Below are positions 1 through 5,287 of a stretch of 6,539 nt of DNA, piece by piece. Source of the DNA: an uncultured Pseudomonas sp. (lineage in GTDB: Bacteria; Pseudomonadota; Gammaproteobacteria; Pseudomonadales; Pseudomonadaceae); assembly GCA_937863915.1 (NCBI GenBank), contig CALMID010000490.1, positions 1 to 6,539 on the forward strand. Direction: 5' to 3'. Both the position numbers and the translations under genes were made by a program. Each line of letters begins with the position of its first letter. The stretch's first letter is position 1. The notes below the pieces were generated by a model. That model worked only from the letters and a program-made list of their open reading frames with translations. It searched no databases and had not been told where the DNA came from.

Positions 1-165
1 GATCCTCTGGTTGCCAATTCGTTGCCAATTGAGATCGGCTTTTTTCGAATCGCTTTGGGCAATTTTGGACGATACAAAGGCTGTAAGCCAGTGAAATAGA
101 GGGGTTTAAGGATGGCTTTTGAATTTTATTGGGCAGTCTCGGACAGGTTATTACCTGTATGGGGT
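1..165. mobile_element. Probable border of an element integrated in tRNA-Pro(GGG)
   Basis: This stretch is visibly AT-richer than the rest of the window and holds no gene I can recognise. It ends inside the anticodon loop of a tRNA-Pro 3' half whose 5' half is missing. It contains two direct copies of GTTGCCAATT (10-19 and 21-30, 11-bp period), of the kind that can serve as integrase arm sites. A 6-bp hairpin ACAGGT-TATT-ACCTGT (143-158) directly abuts the tRNA-derived sequence. A frame open from the left edge stops with TAG at 97-99; I could not assign it to a family. Together these suggest the end of a genomic island or prophage, or its remnant. No integrase is visible, so this is inference. 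Confidence 0.4.
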
Positions 166-203
166 GCAAGGGGTCGAGTGTTCGAATCACTCCGTCCCGA
201 CCA
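159..203 (+). tRNA. 3' half of tRNA-Pro(GGG), fragment; likely att site
   Basis: Read as tRNA parts, the segment has an anticodon loop ATGGGGT (159-165, anticodon GGG), 3' anticodon stem GCAAG (166-170), variable loop GGGTC (171-175), T-stem GAGTG/CACTC (176-180 and 188-192) around TTCGAAT, 3' acceptor strand CGTCCCG (193-199), discriminator A200 and an encoded CCA (201-203). A 3' acceptor strand ending in G before ACCA, pairing with C1, together with loop ATGGGGT, is typical of bacterial tRNA-Pro(GGG). The 5' half is absent: no CGGGACG acceptor strand or D-arm lies upstream, and the preceding bases do not pair with GCAAG. Homology starting at the anticodon loop and running to the 3' end is the usual crossover segment of tyrosine integrases. 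A functional tRNA cannot be made from this copy alone. Confidence 0.8.
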
Positions 204-218
204 AATAATCCCAACATC

Positions 219-249
219 AAAGCCTGGTCAGAGATGACCGGGCTTTTTT
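219..249 (+). terminator. Intrinsic terminator downstream of tRNA-Pro
   Basis: An 11-bp stem (219-229 paired with 236-246, one T-G wobble) closes a 6-nt loop and runs into a T6 tract (244-249). It sits 15 nt after the tRNA CCA end, as expected for the native terminator of the tRNA gene. Its presence here suggests that this side of the junction is the original chromosomal side. It also insulates mobA from transcription coming from the left. Confidence 0.85.
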
Positions 250-357
250 GTGGGCGAAAATCAGCAGTGGTCATTCACGCTGCGAGAGCTTGCCGGTGGC
301 TGATTGGCTGTTGCCAGTCTGATCCAGGTCAGTTCCCTGGCGGAAGGCCGGGCGTAC

Positions 358-398
358 ATGATTTTGATCATTTCTGGTGGGTGATCAGCCTTCACAAT
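358..398 (+). promoter_or_regulatory. Putative ANR/DNR-dependent promoter of mobA-nnrS
   Basis: ATGAT-TTTG-ATCAT (358-371) is a perfect 5-4-5 palindrome that differs from the FNR-family consensus TTGAT-N4-ATCAA only at its two outermost bases. A -10-like CACAAT (393-398) follows after 21 nt, which would put the start near 405, about 40.5 bp from the box centre, close to the class II activator position. The predicted start lies downstream of the GTG at 377, so this promoter favours the mobA start at 428. The remainder of 250-427 holds a weaker similar palindrome (319-332) and nothing else I recognise. Confidence 0.5.
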
Positions 399-427
399 TC
401 AATCTCATTTCGCGCTTGGAGCAGGCT

Positions 428-1069
428 GTGCATCCTTTGGCCGTATTGGGAGATTGTTCGGCGCTGATACTCTGCGGTGGGCAGGGCAGTCGCATGGGCG
501 GGCGTGACAAGGGGCTGATCGAGTGGCAGGGGCGGCCGATGGTGGGCTGGCTGCATCGCCTGCTGCGGCCGTTGACTGATGAGCTGCTGATTTCCTGCAA
601 TCGCAACACTGAGCGTTATGCGCCCTTTGCCGATCGCCTGTTGCGTGATGAGCATGCCGATTTTTCCGGGCCACTGGCCGGTATCCGTGAAGGCCTCAGG
701 GCCATGCGCCATGACTGGTTGCTGGTGGTGCCCTGCGATCTGCCGAATCTGGACCGCGTGCTGCTGGAGGCGCTCTGGCAGAAGGCGCAGGCAGGCTCTG
801 GTCGGCCGGTCATGCTGCGTCAGGGGCGGCACTGGCAGCCGTTGGTGAGTCTGTTGCCGCGCACGGCCTTGCCACTGCTTGAGCAGGCCTGGAGCGATGG
901 CGAGCGCAGCCCGCGTGAGCTGCTGTTAAGGTTGCACGCTGTGGCGCTGGACTGTGCGGGCGATGACCCGCGTCTGCTGAATATCAATACCCCGCACTTG
1001 CTGCATCAATCGCCGGTTGCGCTGCCCAGCCCGGGTAGGCCGCTGCCGGTCAGGGAGCTGACATGCTGA
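428..1069 (+). CDS. mobA: Molybdenum cofactor guanylyltransferase MobA
   Basis: This cytoplasmic enzyme transfers GMP from GTP to molybdenum cofactor to form the guanine dinucleotide cofactor of nitrate reductases and other DMSO-reductase-family enzymes. The protein is 213 aa, near the usual length. It shows the nucleotide-binding loop LCGGQGSRMGGRDKG (15-29), the GPLAG segment (81-85), PCD with the metal-binding Asp (102-104) and the C-terminal NINTP motif (185-189). The loop has Cys16 where the family usually has Ala (LAGG). I chose GTG 428 because GGAG (418-421) lies 6 nt upstream. The frame is open back to a GTG at 377, but that start has no ribosome-binding site and would add 17 unconserved residues. 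The stop overlaps the nnrS start (ATGCTGA), implying coupled translation. Confidence 0.93.
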   Translation: MHPLAVLGDCSALILCGGQGSRMGGRDKGLIEWQGRPMVGWLHRLLRPLTDELLISCNRNTERYAPFADRLLRDEHADFSGPLAGIREGLRAMRHDWLLVVPCDLPNLDRVLLEALWQKAQAGSGRPVMLRQGRHWQPLVSLLPRTALPLLEQAWSDGERSPRELLLRLHAVALDCAGDDPRLLNINTPHLLHQSPVALPSPGRPLPVRELTC

Positions 1070-2250
1070 TCGTCGACAAGCGCACTGCGCTGGCCATTCC
1101 ACCCTTGCTGCGCCTGGGCTTTCGCCCGTTCTTCCTGCTCGGCAGCCTGCTCGCGGCGCTGGCGATACCACTATGGATTTTCGCCTGGCTGGGTGGCTGG
1201 CACAGTCTGCAACCCCAGGGCGGCTGGCTGGCCTGGCACCGTCACGAGATGGCGTTCGGTTTTGCCGGCGCGATCATTGCCGGTTTTCTGCTCACGGCCG
1301 TGCAGAACTGGACCGGCCGGCCCGGCCTCAGCGGCAGGCCGCTGGGCGCTCTGGTTGTGCTATGGCTGCTGGCCCGGGCCGCCTGGTGGCAACCCTGGAC
1401 GCCGCTGTTGCTGCTGAGCAACCTGGCATTCTTTGCTGCGGTGGCGGCGGTCATGGCCCGTCAGTTGTGGGCGGTGCGGCAGACGCGCAATTACCCGATC
1501 GTTGGCGTGCTGTTGCTGTTGGGCCTGGTCGATGGCCTGAGTCTGGTCGGCGTGCAGATGCAGGATGACGGTCTGCAGCGCCAGGGCGTGCTGGCGGCGG
1601 TGTGGCTGGTGGCGGCGATGATGGGGCTGCTCGGCGGGCGGGTGATTCCGTTCTTCACCCAGCGCGGCTTGGGCCGGGTGCAGCAGGTACCGGCCTGGGA
1701 GTGGCTGGATCAGAGCCTGTTGCTCGGCAGTGTGCTGATTGCCCTGCTGCATGCGGCAGGCCTGGCGCTGAGCCCCGGCCCGTTGCTGGCGGCACTGTTT
1801 GCCCTGCTGGCGCTGGGCCACGGTATTCGTTTGGGGCGCTGGTTCGACAAGGACCTGCTGCGCGTACCGCTGCTGTGGTCGCTGCACCTGGCCTATGCCT
1901 GGCTGGTACTGGCCTGTGCCGGCATGGCGCTGTGGCATTTGGGCCTGCTCGACACGCCGAGCCCGGCGCTGCACGGGCTGACCATCGGCGCCATGGGCGG
2001 GTTGATTCTCGGCATGCTGGCGCGCGTGTCGCTTGGCCATACCGGGCGGCCGCTGGAGCTGCCGCAGGGCTTTGCGCTGGCCTTTGTGCTGCTCAATCTG
2101 GCCGCGATGCTGCGCGTGTTTGGCGTTGGCATTCACTACTCGTTGGCCCTGTGGCTGGCGGCAGTTCTGTGGACGGGCGCCTTCGCTCTTTATCTGTACC
2201 GCTACGGGCCGATGCTGTGCCGCACCCGTGCCGACGGCCATCCGGGTTAA
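1063..2250 (+). CDS. nnrS: NnrS family haem/copper membrane protein, NO stress
   Basis: NnrS is a polytopic inner-membrane protein that in characterised denitrifiers and pathogens binds haem and copper and protects cells against nitric oxide, lowering harmful iron-NO complexes. The 395-aa protein is almost entirely hydrophobic helices, about 12 by eye. Family signatures are FRPFFL (20-25), WHRHEM (58-63) followed by GAIIAGFLLTAVQNWTGRP (69-87), RVIPFFT (193-199) and HGLTIGAMGG from His304 with GHTGRP (325-330). His59, His61, His304 and His326 are candidate metal ligands. GGGAG (1053-1057) sits 5 nt before the ATG. It overlaps mobA by 7 nt and is probably co-transcribed with it, pairing cofactor maturation with NO defence. 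I see no truncation or frameshift. Confidence 0.95.
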   Translation: MLIVDKRTALAIPPLLRLGFRPFFLLGSLLAALAIPLWIFAWLGGWHSLQPQGGWLAWHRHEMAFGFAGAIIAGFLLTAVQNWTGRPGLSGRPLGALVVLWLLARAAWWQPWTPLLLLSNLAFFAAVAAVMARQLWAVRQTRNYPIVGVLLLLGLVDGLSLVGVQMQDDGLQRQGVLAAVWLVAAMMGLLGGRVIPFFTQRGLGRVQQVPAWEWLDQSLLLGSVLIALLHAAGLALSPGPLLAALFALLALGHGIRLGRWFDKDLLRVPLLWSLHLAYAWLVLACAGMALWHLGLLDTPSPALHGLTIGAMGGLILGMLARVSLGHTGRPLELPQGFALAFVLLNLAAMLRVFGVGIHYSLALWLAAVLWTGAFALYLYRYGPMLCRTRADGHPG

Positions 2251-2259
2251 TGGCCCGGA
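2241..2259 (+). terminator. Weak hairpin at the nnrS stop codon
   Basis: TCCGGG (2241-2246) pairs with CCCGGA (2254-2259) across a 7-nt loop that contains the nnrS stop codon. There is no T-tract, so it is at best a weak or Rho-assisted terminator or a 3'-end stabilising stem. Chance occurrence in GC-rich DNA is possible. Confidence 0.2.
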
Positions 2260-2281
2260 CGGCGGGGTGTGTGGCCCTGCC

Positions 2282-2295
2282 TTGATGGCGGTCAA
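2282..2295 (+). promoter_or_regulatory. ANR/DNR (FNR-type) box upstream of the acyl-CoA dehydrogenase
   Basis: TTGAT-GGCG-GTCAA matches TTGAT-N4-ATCAA at 9 of 10 defined positions, and the flanking C and G extend the dyad. It lies in the 148-bp gap after nnrS, centred about 110 bp before the next start codon. Unlike the other two boxes, I find no good -10 hexamer 20-22 nt downstream: that stretch is GC-rich. It could act from a class I distance, be a relic, or control a start I cannot see. Confidence 0.5.
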
Positions 2296-2398
2296 GTTGC
2301 GCGGCGGTTGATGGGGGCGCATCAGCGCGGCGCAACATGCTTCTAGCCCCGGCAGTGGGGGCATAGCCTGATCTCATCCCAACCGAGAGGAGCCGATC

Positions 2399-3643
2399 AT
2401 GGACTTTGCCTACAGCCCGCGCGTGGAAGCCTTGCGTCAACAGCTCAACGATTTCATGGAGCGCTACATCCTGCCGCGCATCGGCCAGTGGCACCGGGAG
2501 GTGCAGGCCGGCCAGTATCCGGTGTCGTTCATGGACGACCTCAAGGCGCTGGCGCGCAGCGAGGGGCTATGGAATCTGTTCCTCCCGGCACTGGGCGAGA
2601 ACGAGCCGGGCACGCGCCTGAGCAACCTCGAATACGCCCCGCTGGCGGAGATCATGGGCCGCGTGGGCTGGGCCTCCGAGGTGTTCAACTGCAACGCGCC
2701 GGACACCGGCAACATGGAGCTGCTGCACCTGTTCGCCACCGAGCAGCAGCGCGAGCAATGGCTGGTGCCGCTGCTGGCCGGGGAGATCCGTTCGGCCTTT
2801 GCCATGACCGAGCCGGATGTGCCGTCCTCCGATGCCAGCAATATCCAGACGCTGATCCAGCGCGACGGCGATCACTATGTGCTGAACGGGCGCAAGTGGT
2901 TCATCACCAATGCCTCGCACCCCAACTGCAAGCTGTTGATCGTCATGGGCAAGAGCGACCCGCAGGGCGAGGCGCACCGTCAGCAGAGCATGATCCTGGT
3001 GCCGTTCGACACGCCGGGCGTCGAGCTGCTGCGCAATATCCCGGTGCTCAACCATGTCTCGCCCGAGGGCCACAGCGAGTTGCTGCTGCGCAATGTACGG
3101 GTGCCGGTGAGCAACCTGCTGGGGCGCGAAGGCGATGGCTTCATGATGGCCCAGGCGCGCCTGGGGCCGGGACGCATCCATCACTGCATGCGTGCCATCG
3201 GCATGGCCGAACTGGCGCTGCAGCTGATGCTGGAACGCTGCCAGGAGCGCAAGGTGTTCGGCCGTTACCTCAGCCAGTACGCCAACCTTGGCGACCGTAT
3301 TGCCGAGTCGCGGATTGCCATCGAGCAGGCGCGCCTGCTGGTGCTCAAGACGGCCTGGATGATCGATACGGTGGGGGCCAAGGCCGCCGCCCGGGAAATC
3401 GCCATGATCAAGGCGCTGGTGCCGCGTATGCAGGCCGAGGTGGTCGATCGGGCCATGCAGGCGTTCGGCGCCATGGGGCTGACTCCGGACACGCCGCTGG
3501 CCGACCTTTATACCGTGGCGCGTGCCCTGCGTTTTGCCGATGGCCCGGATGAGGTGCACCTGCGCAGCGTAGCGCGTCTGGAACTGGCGGCAAGCCAGGA
3601 GCGTCGTGGGGCCACGGCGGCCTGGCTGACCCCGCCGCACTGA
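2399..3643 (+). CDS. Acyl-CoA dehydrogenase, ACAD10/11-like
   Basis: This is a predicted soluble FAD-dependent enzyme that introduces a 2,3-double bond into an acyl-CoA; the substrate cannot be read from sequence. The 414-aa protein has the standard order: N-terminal helical domain (about 1-130), the FAD-contacting FAMTEPDVPSSD strand (134-145), NGRKWFITNA (163-172), LGPGRIHHC (255-263), KVFGR (285-289), FGAMGL (356-361) and a C-terminal ADGPDEVH block (380-387). That block aligns with the YEGT region of medium-chain enzymes, placing Asp381 at the catalytic-Glu position; Asp there is a feature I associate with the ACAD10/11 branch. GAGAGGAG (2385-2392) is 6 nt before the ATG. It stands alone, convergent to ytfE, behind an FNR-type box. 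An acyl-CoA dehydrogenase is an unexpected neighbour for cofactor and NO genes. Family is certain, subgroup likely. Confidence 0.92.
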   Translation: MDFAYSPRVEALRQQLNDFMERYILPRIGQWHREVQAGQYPVSFMDDLKALARSEGLWNLFLPALGENEPGTRLSNLEYAPLAEIMGRVGWASEVFNCNAPDTGNMELLHLFATEQQREQWLVPLLAGEIRSAFAMTEPDVPSSDASNIQTLIQRDGDHYVLNGRKWFITNASHPNCKLLIVMGKSDPQGEAHRQQSMILVPFDTPGVELLRNIPVLNHVSPEGHSELLLRNVRVPVSNLLGREGDGFMMAQARLGPGRIHHCMRAIGMAELALQLMLERCQERKVFGRYLSQYANLGDRIAESRIAIEQARLLVLKTAWMIDTVGAKAAAREIAMIKALVPRMQAEVVDRAMQAFGAMGLTPDTPLADLYTVARALRFADGPDEVHLRSVARLELAASQERRGATAAWLTPPH

Positions 3644-3657
3644 GGCGATTGCCGCAT

Positions 3658-3685
3658 GGGATGGCCAGACAACACTGGCCGCCCC
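3658..3685. terminator. Hairpin between convergent genes, possible bidirectional terminator
   Basis: GGCCAG (3663-3668) and CTGGCC (3675-3680) pair around a 6-nt loop. The stem extends by a T-G wobble and, after one mismatch, three G-C pairs to 11 positions. It lies in the 60-bp gap between the tail-to-tail acyl-CoA dehydrogenase and ytfE genes, where a two-way terminator is expected. Neither side has a clear T-tract. Confidence 0.5.
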
Positions 3686-3703
3686 ATTGTCGCGCCGGCG
3701 GGA

Positions 3704-4363
3704 TTACTGGCGCAGGAAGAGGATGTTGTTTTCCAGGTGGATGTGTTGCATGAGGTCGTCATGCAGTTCCTCCAGCCCGCGGTACAGCGCACGCCAGGTG
3801 TTGCAGGCATGCTCCGGCAGCTGCAGGCCGTGGCTCAGCTCCAGCAGGCGCTCCAGGGCATCGCCATGCTGATCGTGCTCGTAGCGCATCACCGAAATCG
3901 GCCCGTCGGCCATGGCGCCGTAGCCCTGTTCGAGCATGGGGAAGAGCACCTGTTCCTCCTTCTGCATATGGTTGTCCAGCTCTTCGCCGAGCACCGCGAG
4001 AAAATCGCCCAGGCCACGCGGGCAGGCGGGGTTGGCGCCATGCACTTGCTCCACGCGGTCGGCCAGACGCGTCAGTTCTTCCAGCTGCTGGCGGTGACGG
4101 GCGTGATAGCGGGTGAGGATATGGGCGATCAGCGCCGCAGTTGGTTGCTGGTTCCAGTCGGTGTCCTGGCTCGGCTGTCGGCTGATTTCGGCCAGGCGCT
4201 CGGCCAGTTGCTCGGCATCCAGGCCGCGCACGCTGGCGGCGTGGCGCAGGCTCTGATCGCCGCCGCAGCAGAAATCCAGACGATGATCGCGGAACAGGCG
4301 CGTTGCGCCTGGAATCTGGCTGGCCAGTTGGCCCAGGGTTTGTTCGACAAGTGGCGTGGTCAT
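3704..4363 (-). CDS. ytfE: Iron-sulfur cluster repair di-iron protein YtfE/DnrN (RIC)
   Basis: RIC proteins are cytoplasmic hemerythrin-like di-iron proteins that help restore Fe-S clusters and other iron centres damaged by nitric oxide or oxidants; the Pseudomonas homologue is often called DnrN. The 219-aa protein has the N-terminal ScdA-type domain with the LDFCCGG motif (29-35) and then a four-helix hemerythrin domain. All six di-iron ligands known from E. coli YtfE (His84, His129, Glu133, His160, His204, Glu208) are found here with a constant offset of 3: His87, His132, Glu136, His163, His207 and Glu211. The start is supported by GAGGA (complement of 4371-4375) 7 nt upstream. It is divergent from moaC, sharing a perfect FNR-type box, so induction by low oxygen or NO is likely. 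It appears full length. Confidence 0.95.
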   Translation of the reverse strand: MTTPLVEQTLGQLASQIPGATRLFRDHRLDFCCGGDQSLRHAASVRGLDAEQLAERLAEISRQPSQDTDWNQQPTAALIAHILTRYHARHRQQLEELTRLADRVEQVHGANPACPRGLGDFLAVLGEELDNHMQKEEQVLFPMLEQGYGAMADGPISVMRYEHDQHGDALERLLELSHGLQLPEHACNTWRALYRGLEELHDDLMQHIHLENNILFLRQ

Positions 4364-4396
4364 AGGGCGGTCCTCGGTAGTAAAGGCTTGCCCACC

Positions 4397-4463
4397 ATCC
4401 TAGGCAGCACTGCGAGGCGCTCCTTGATGACAATCAAGGGCGCGGGAGCGGGCTGCGTTTAAT
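4397..4463. promoter_or_regulatory. Divergent ytfE/moaC promoter region with a shared perfect ANR/DNR box
   Basis: TTGAT-GACA-ATCAA (4424-4437) matches the FNR-family consensus at all 10 defined positions, within the longer dyad CCTTGAT-N4-ATCAAGG. Toward ytfE, a -10-like TAGGAT (complement of 4397-4402) lies 21 nt away, predicting a start near 4390. Toward moaC, TTTAAT (4458-4463) lies 20 nt away, predicting a start near 4470. Both place the box about 40-41 bp upstream of the start, the class II activating position. No good -35 hexamers are seen, as expected for activator-dependent promoters. ANR, DNR and other FNR-family regulators cannot be told apart from the site alone. Confidence 0.75.
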
Positions 4464-4465
4464 CT

Positions 4466-4492
4466 GCCGGACAACGAGCGCCGGCACTTTTT
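4466..4492 (+). terminator. Terminator-like hairpin in the moaC leader
   Basis: GCCGG (4466-4470) can pair with CCGGC (4481-4485) over a 10-nt loop, followed by a T5 run (4488-4492). The stem is short and overlaps the predicted moaC transcription start near 4470, so it could only act on transcripts starting further upstream. It may limit read-through or be chance. Confidence 0.25.
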
Positions 4493-4536
4493 GTACAGAA
4501 CCTAAGGCGCCCACTCTCTTTAACCCGGAGCAGAGC

Positions 4537-5004
4537 ATGCTGACTCATCTGGACAGCCAGGGCCGCGCGGCCATGGTCGATGTCACCGACAAACCGCCGA
4601 CCAGTCGCGAGGCCGTGGCCGAGGCGCGGGTGCGCATGTTGCCGGCGACCCTGCGCCTGATCGTCGAGGGTGGCCACGCCAAGGGCGATGTGTTCGCCGT
4701 GGCGCGTATTGCCGGTATTCAGGCGGCGAAACAGACCCATACGCTGATCCCTCTATGCCATCCGCTGCTACTCAGCCGGGTGGCGGTGGAGCTTGCGGCC
4801 GAAGGCGAGGACAGCGTACGTATCCGCGCCACCTGCCGGGTCAGCGGTCCGACCGGGGTGGAAATGGAGGCGCTGACGGCCGCCAGCGTCGCGGCCCTGA
4901 CCATTTATGACATGTGCAAGGCGGTCGATCGCGGCATGTGCATCGAGAGCGTGCGCCTGCTGGAAAAATCCGGCGGCGCCTCCGGGCACTATGTGGCGCC
5001 GTAG
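4537..5004 (+). CDS. moaC: Cyclic pyranopterin monophosphate synthase MoaC
   Basis: MoaC completes the first stage of molybdenum cofactor synthesis, converting the cyclic dihydro-GTP product of MoaA into cyclic pyranopterin monophosphate. The 155-aa protein is normal length and strongly conserved: MVDVTDK (13-19), [13 protein letters not shown] (49-61), [12 protein letters not shown] (66-77), [10 protein letters not shown] (106-115) and [11 protein letters not shown] (124-134). Lys49, His75, Asp125 and Lys128 sit where the active-site Lys51, His77, Asp128 and Lys131 of E. coli MoaC are. GGAG (4527-4530) is 6 nt before the ATG. It is the first gene of the moaCDEB-moeA operon, behind a divergent FNR-type promoter. 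moaA is not in the window and must be elsewhere or downstream. Confidence 0.97.
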   Translation: MLTHLDSQGRAAMVDVTDKPPTSREAVAEARVRMLPATLRLIVEGGHAKGDVFAVARIAGIQAAKQTHTLIPLCHPLLLSRVAVELAAEGEDSVRIRATCRVSGPTGVEMEALTAASVAALTIYDMCKAVDRGMCIESVRLLEKSGGASGHYVAP

Positions 5005-5037
5005 CGGGCTCTGCACGATGAGAAGAGGAATGATCCA

Positions 5038-5286
5038 ATGATCCGCATCAGTTATTTCGCCCGCTACCGCGAGCACCTGAACCAGAGTGGCGAGCAGCTG
5101 GAGTGGCAGCCGTCGCTGACCAGCATCGAGACGCTGCGCCAGTTGCTGTTGCAGCGCGGCGGTGCCTGGCAGGTGCTGGCCGAGGGCAACCTGATGTGCG
5201 CGCGCAATCAGGAGCTGGTCAGTCCGGCCGAACCGCTGGCCGATGGCGACGAGATCGCCTTCTTCCCGCCAGTGACCGGAGGCTGA
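5038..5286 (+). CDS. moaD: Molybdopterin synthase small subunit MoaD
   Basis: MoaD is the ubiquitin-fold sulfur carrier of molybdopterin synthase. Its C-terminal Gly-Gly is adenylated and converted to a thiocarboxylate, which supplies the dithiolene sulfurs. The 82-aa protein matches the family length, opens with the IRISYFARYREH strand, has ADGDEIAFFPPV (68-79), and ends in Gly81-Gly82. AAGAGGAA (5023-5030) lies 7 nt before the ATG, and the gap to moaC is 33 nt. The Gly-Gly codons contain GGAGG (5278-5282), which also serves as the moaE ribosome-binding site. Confidence 0.95.
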   Translation: MIRISYFARYREHLNQSGEQLEWQPSLTSIETLRQLLLQRGGAWQVLAEGNLMCARNQELVSPAEPLADGDEIAFFPPVTGG

Positions 5287-5287
5287 G

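Noticed and set aside
1..10. Start GATCCTCT resembles the polylinker after a BamHI site
   Set aside because: Only eight bases agree, and the next bases differ from common vectors; chance is likely.
1..99. Frame open from the left edge, 32 codons ending in TAG, possibly a protein C-terminus
   Set aside because: The translation is short and I recognise no family or integrase C-terminal motif; the AT-rich repeats suggest a non-coding attachment region. Not called as a gene.
319..332. CTGAT-CCAG-GTCAG as an additional FNR-type site upstream of mobA
   Set aside because: Only 7 of 10 defined positions match, and a better palindrome with correct spacing lies at 358-371.
377..427. Longer mobA starting at GTG 377
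   Set aside because: No Shine-Dalgarno, non-conserved N-terminus, and the start would lie upstream of the predicted transcription start.
129..467. 112-aa open frame across the tRNA fragment and terminator
   Set aside because: It runs through a tRNA 3' half, a terminator and the mobA promoter, has no ribosome-binding site and no recognisable domain.
2346..2362. GCCCC/GGGGC stem just before the acyl-CoA dehydrogenase ribosome-binding site
   Set aside because: Five base pairs without a T-tract in GC-rich DNA; not distinguishable from chance.
1360..2364. 334-aa open frame on the minus strand opposite nnrS
   Set aside because: Gln/His/Pro/Arg-rich composition typical of the antisense of a GC-rich membrane-protein gene; no domain.
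2567..3640. 357-aa minus-strand frame opposite the acyl-CoA dehydrogenase
   Set aside because: Low-complexity antisense shadow with no motif; the plus-strand protein is complete and conserved throughout.
3656..4462. 268-aa plus-strand frame opposite ytfE
   Set aside because: The minus strand encodes YtfE with all six metal ligands; this frame has no recognisable features.
4464..4536. Moco riboswitch in the moaC leader
   Set aside because: The leader predicted from the promoter is only about 65 nt, with one weak 5-bp stem; it is too short and simple for the known Moco RNA motif.
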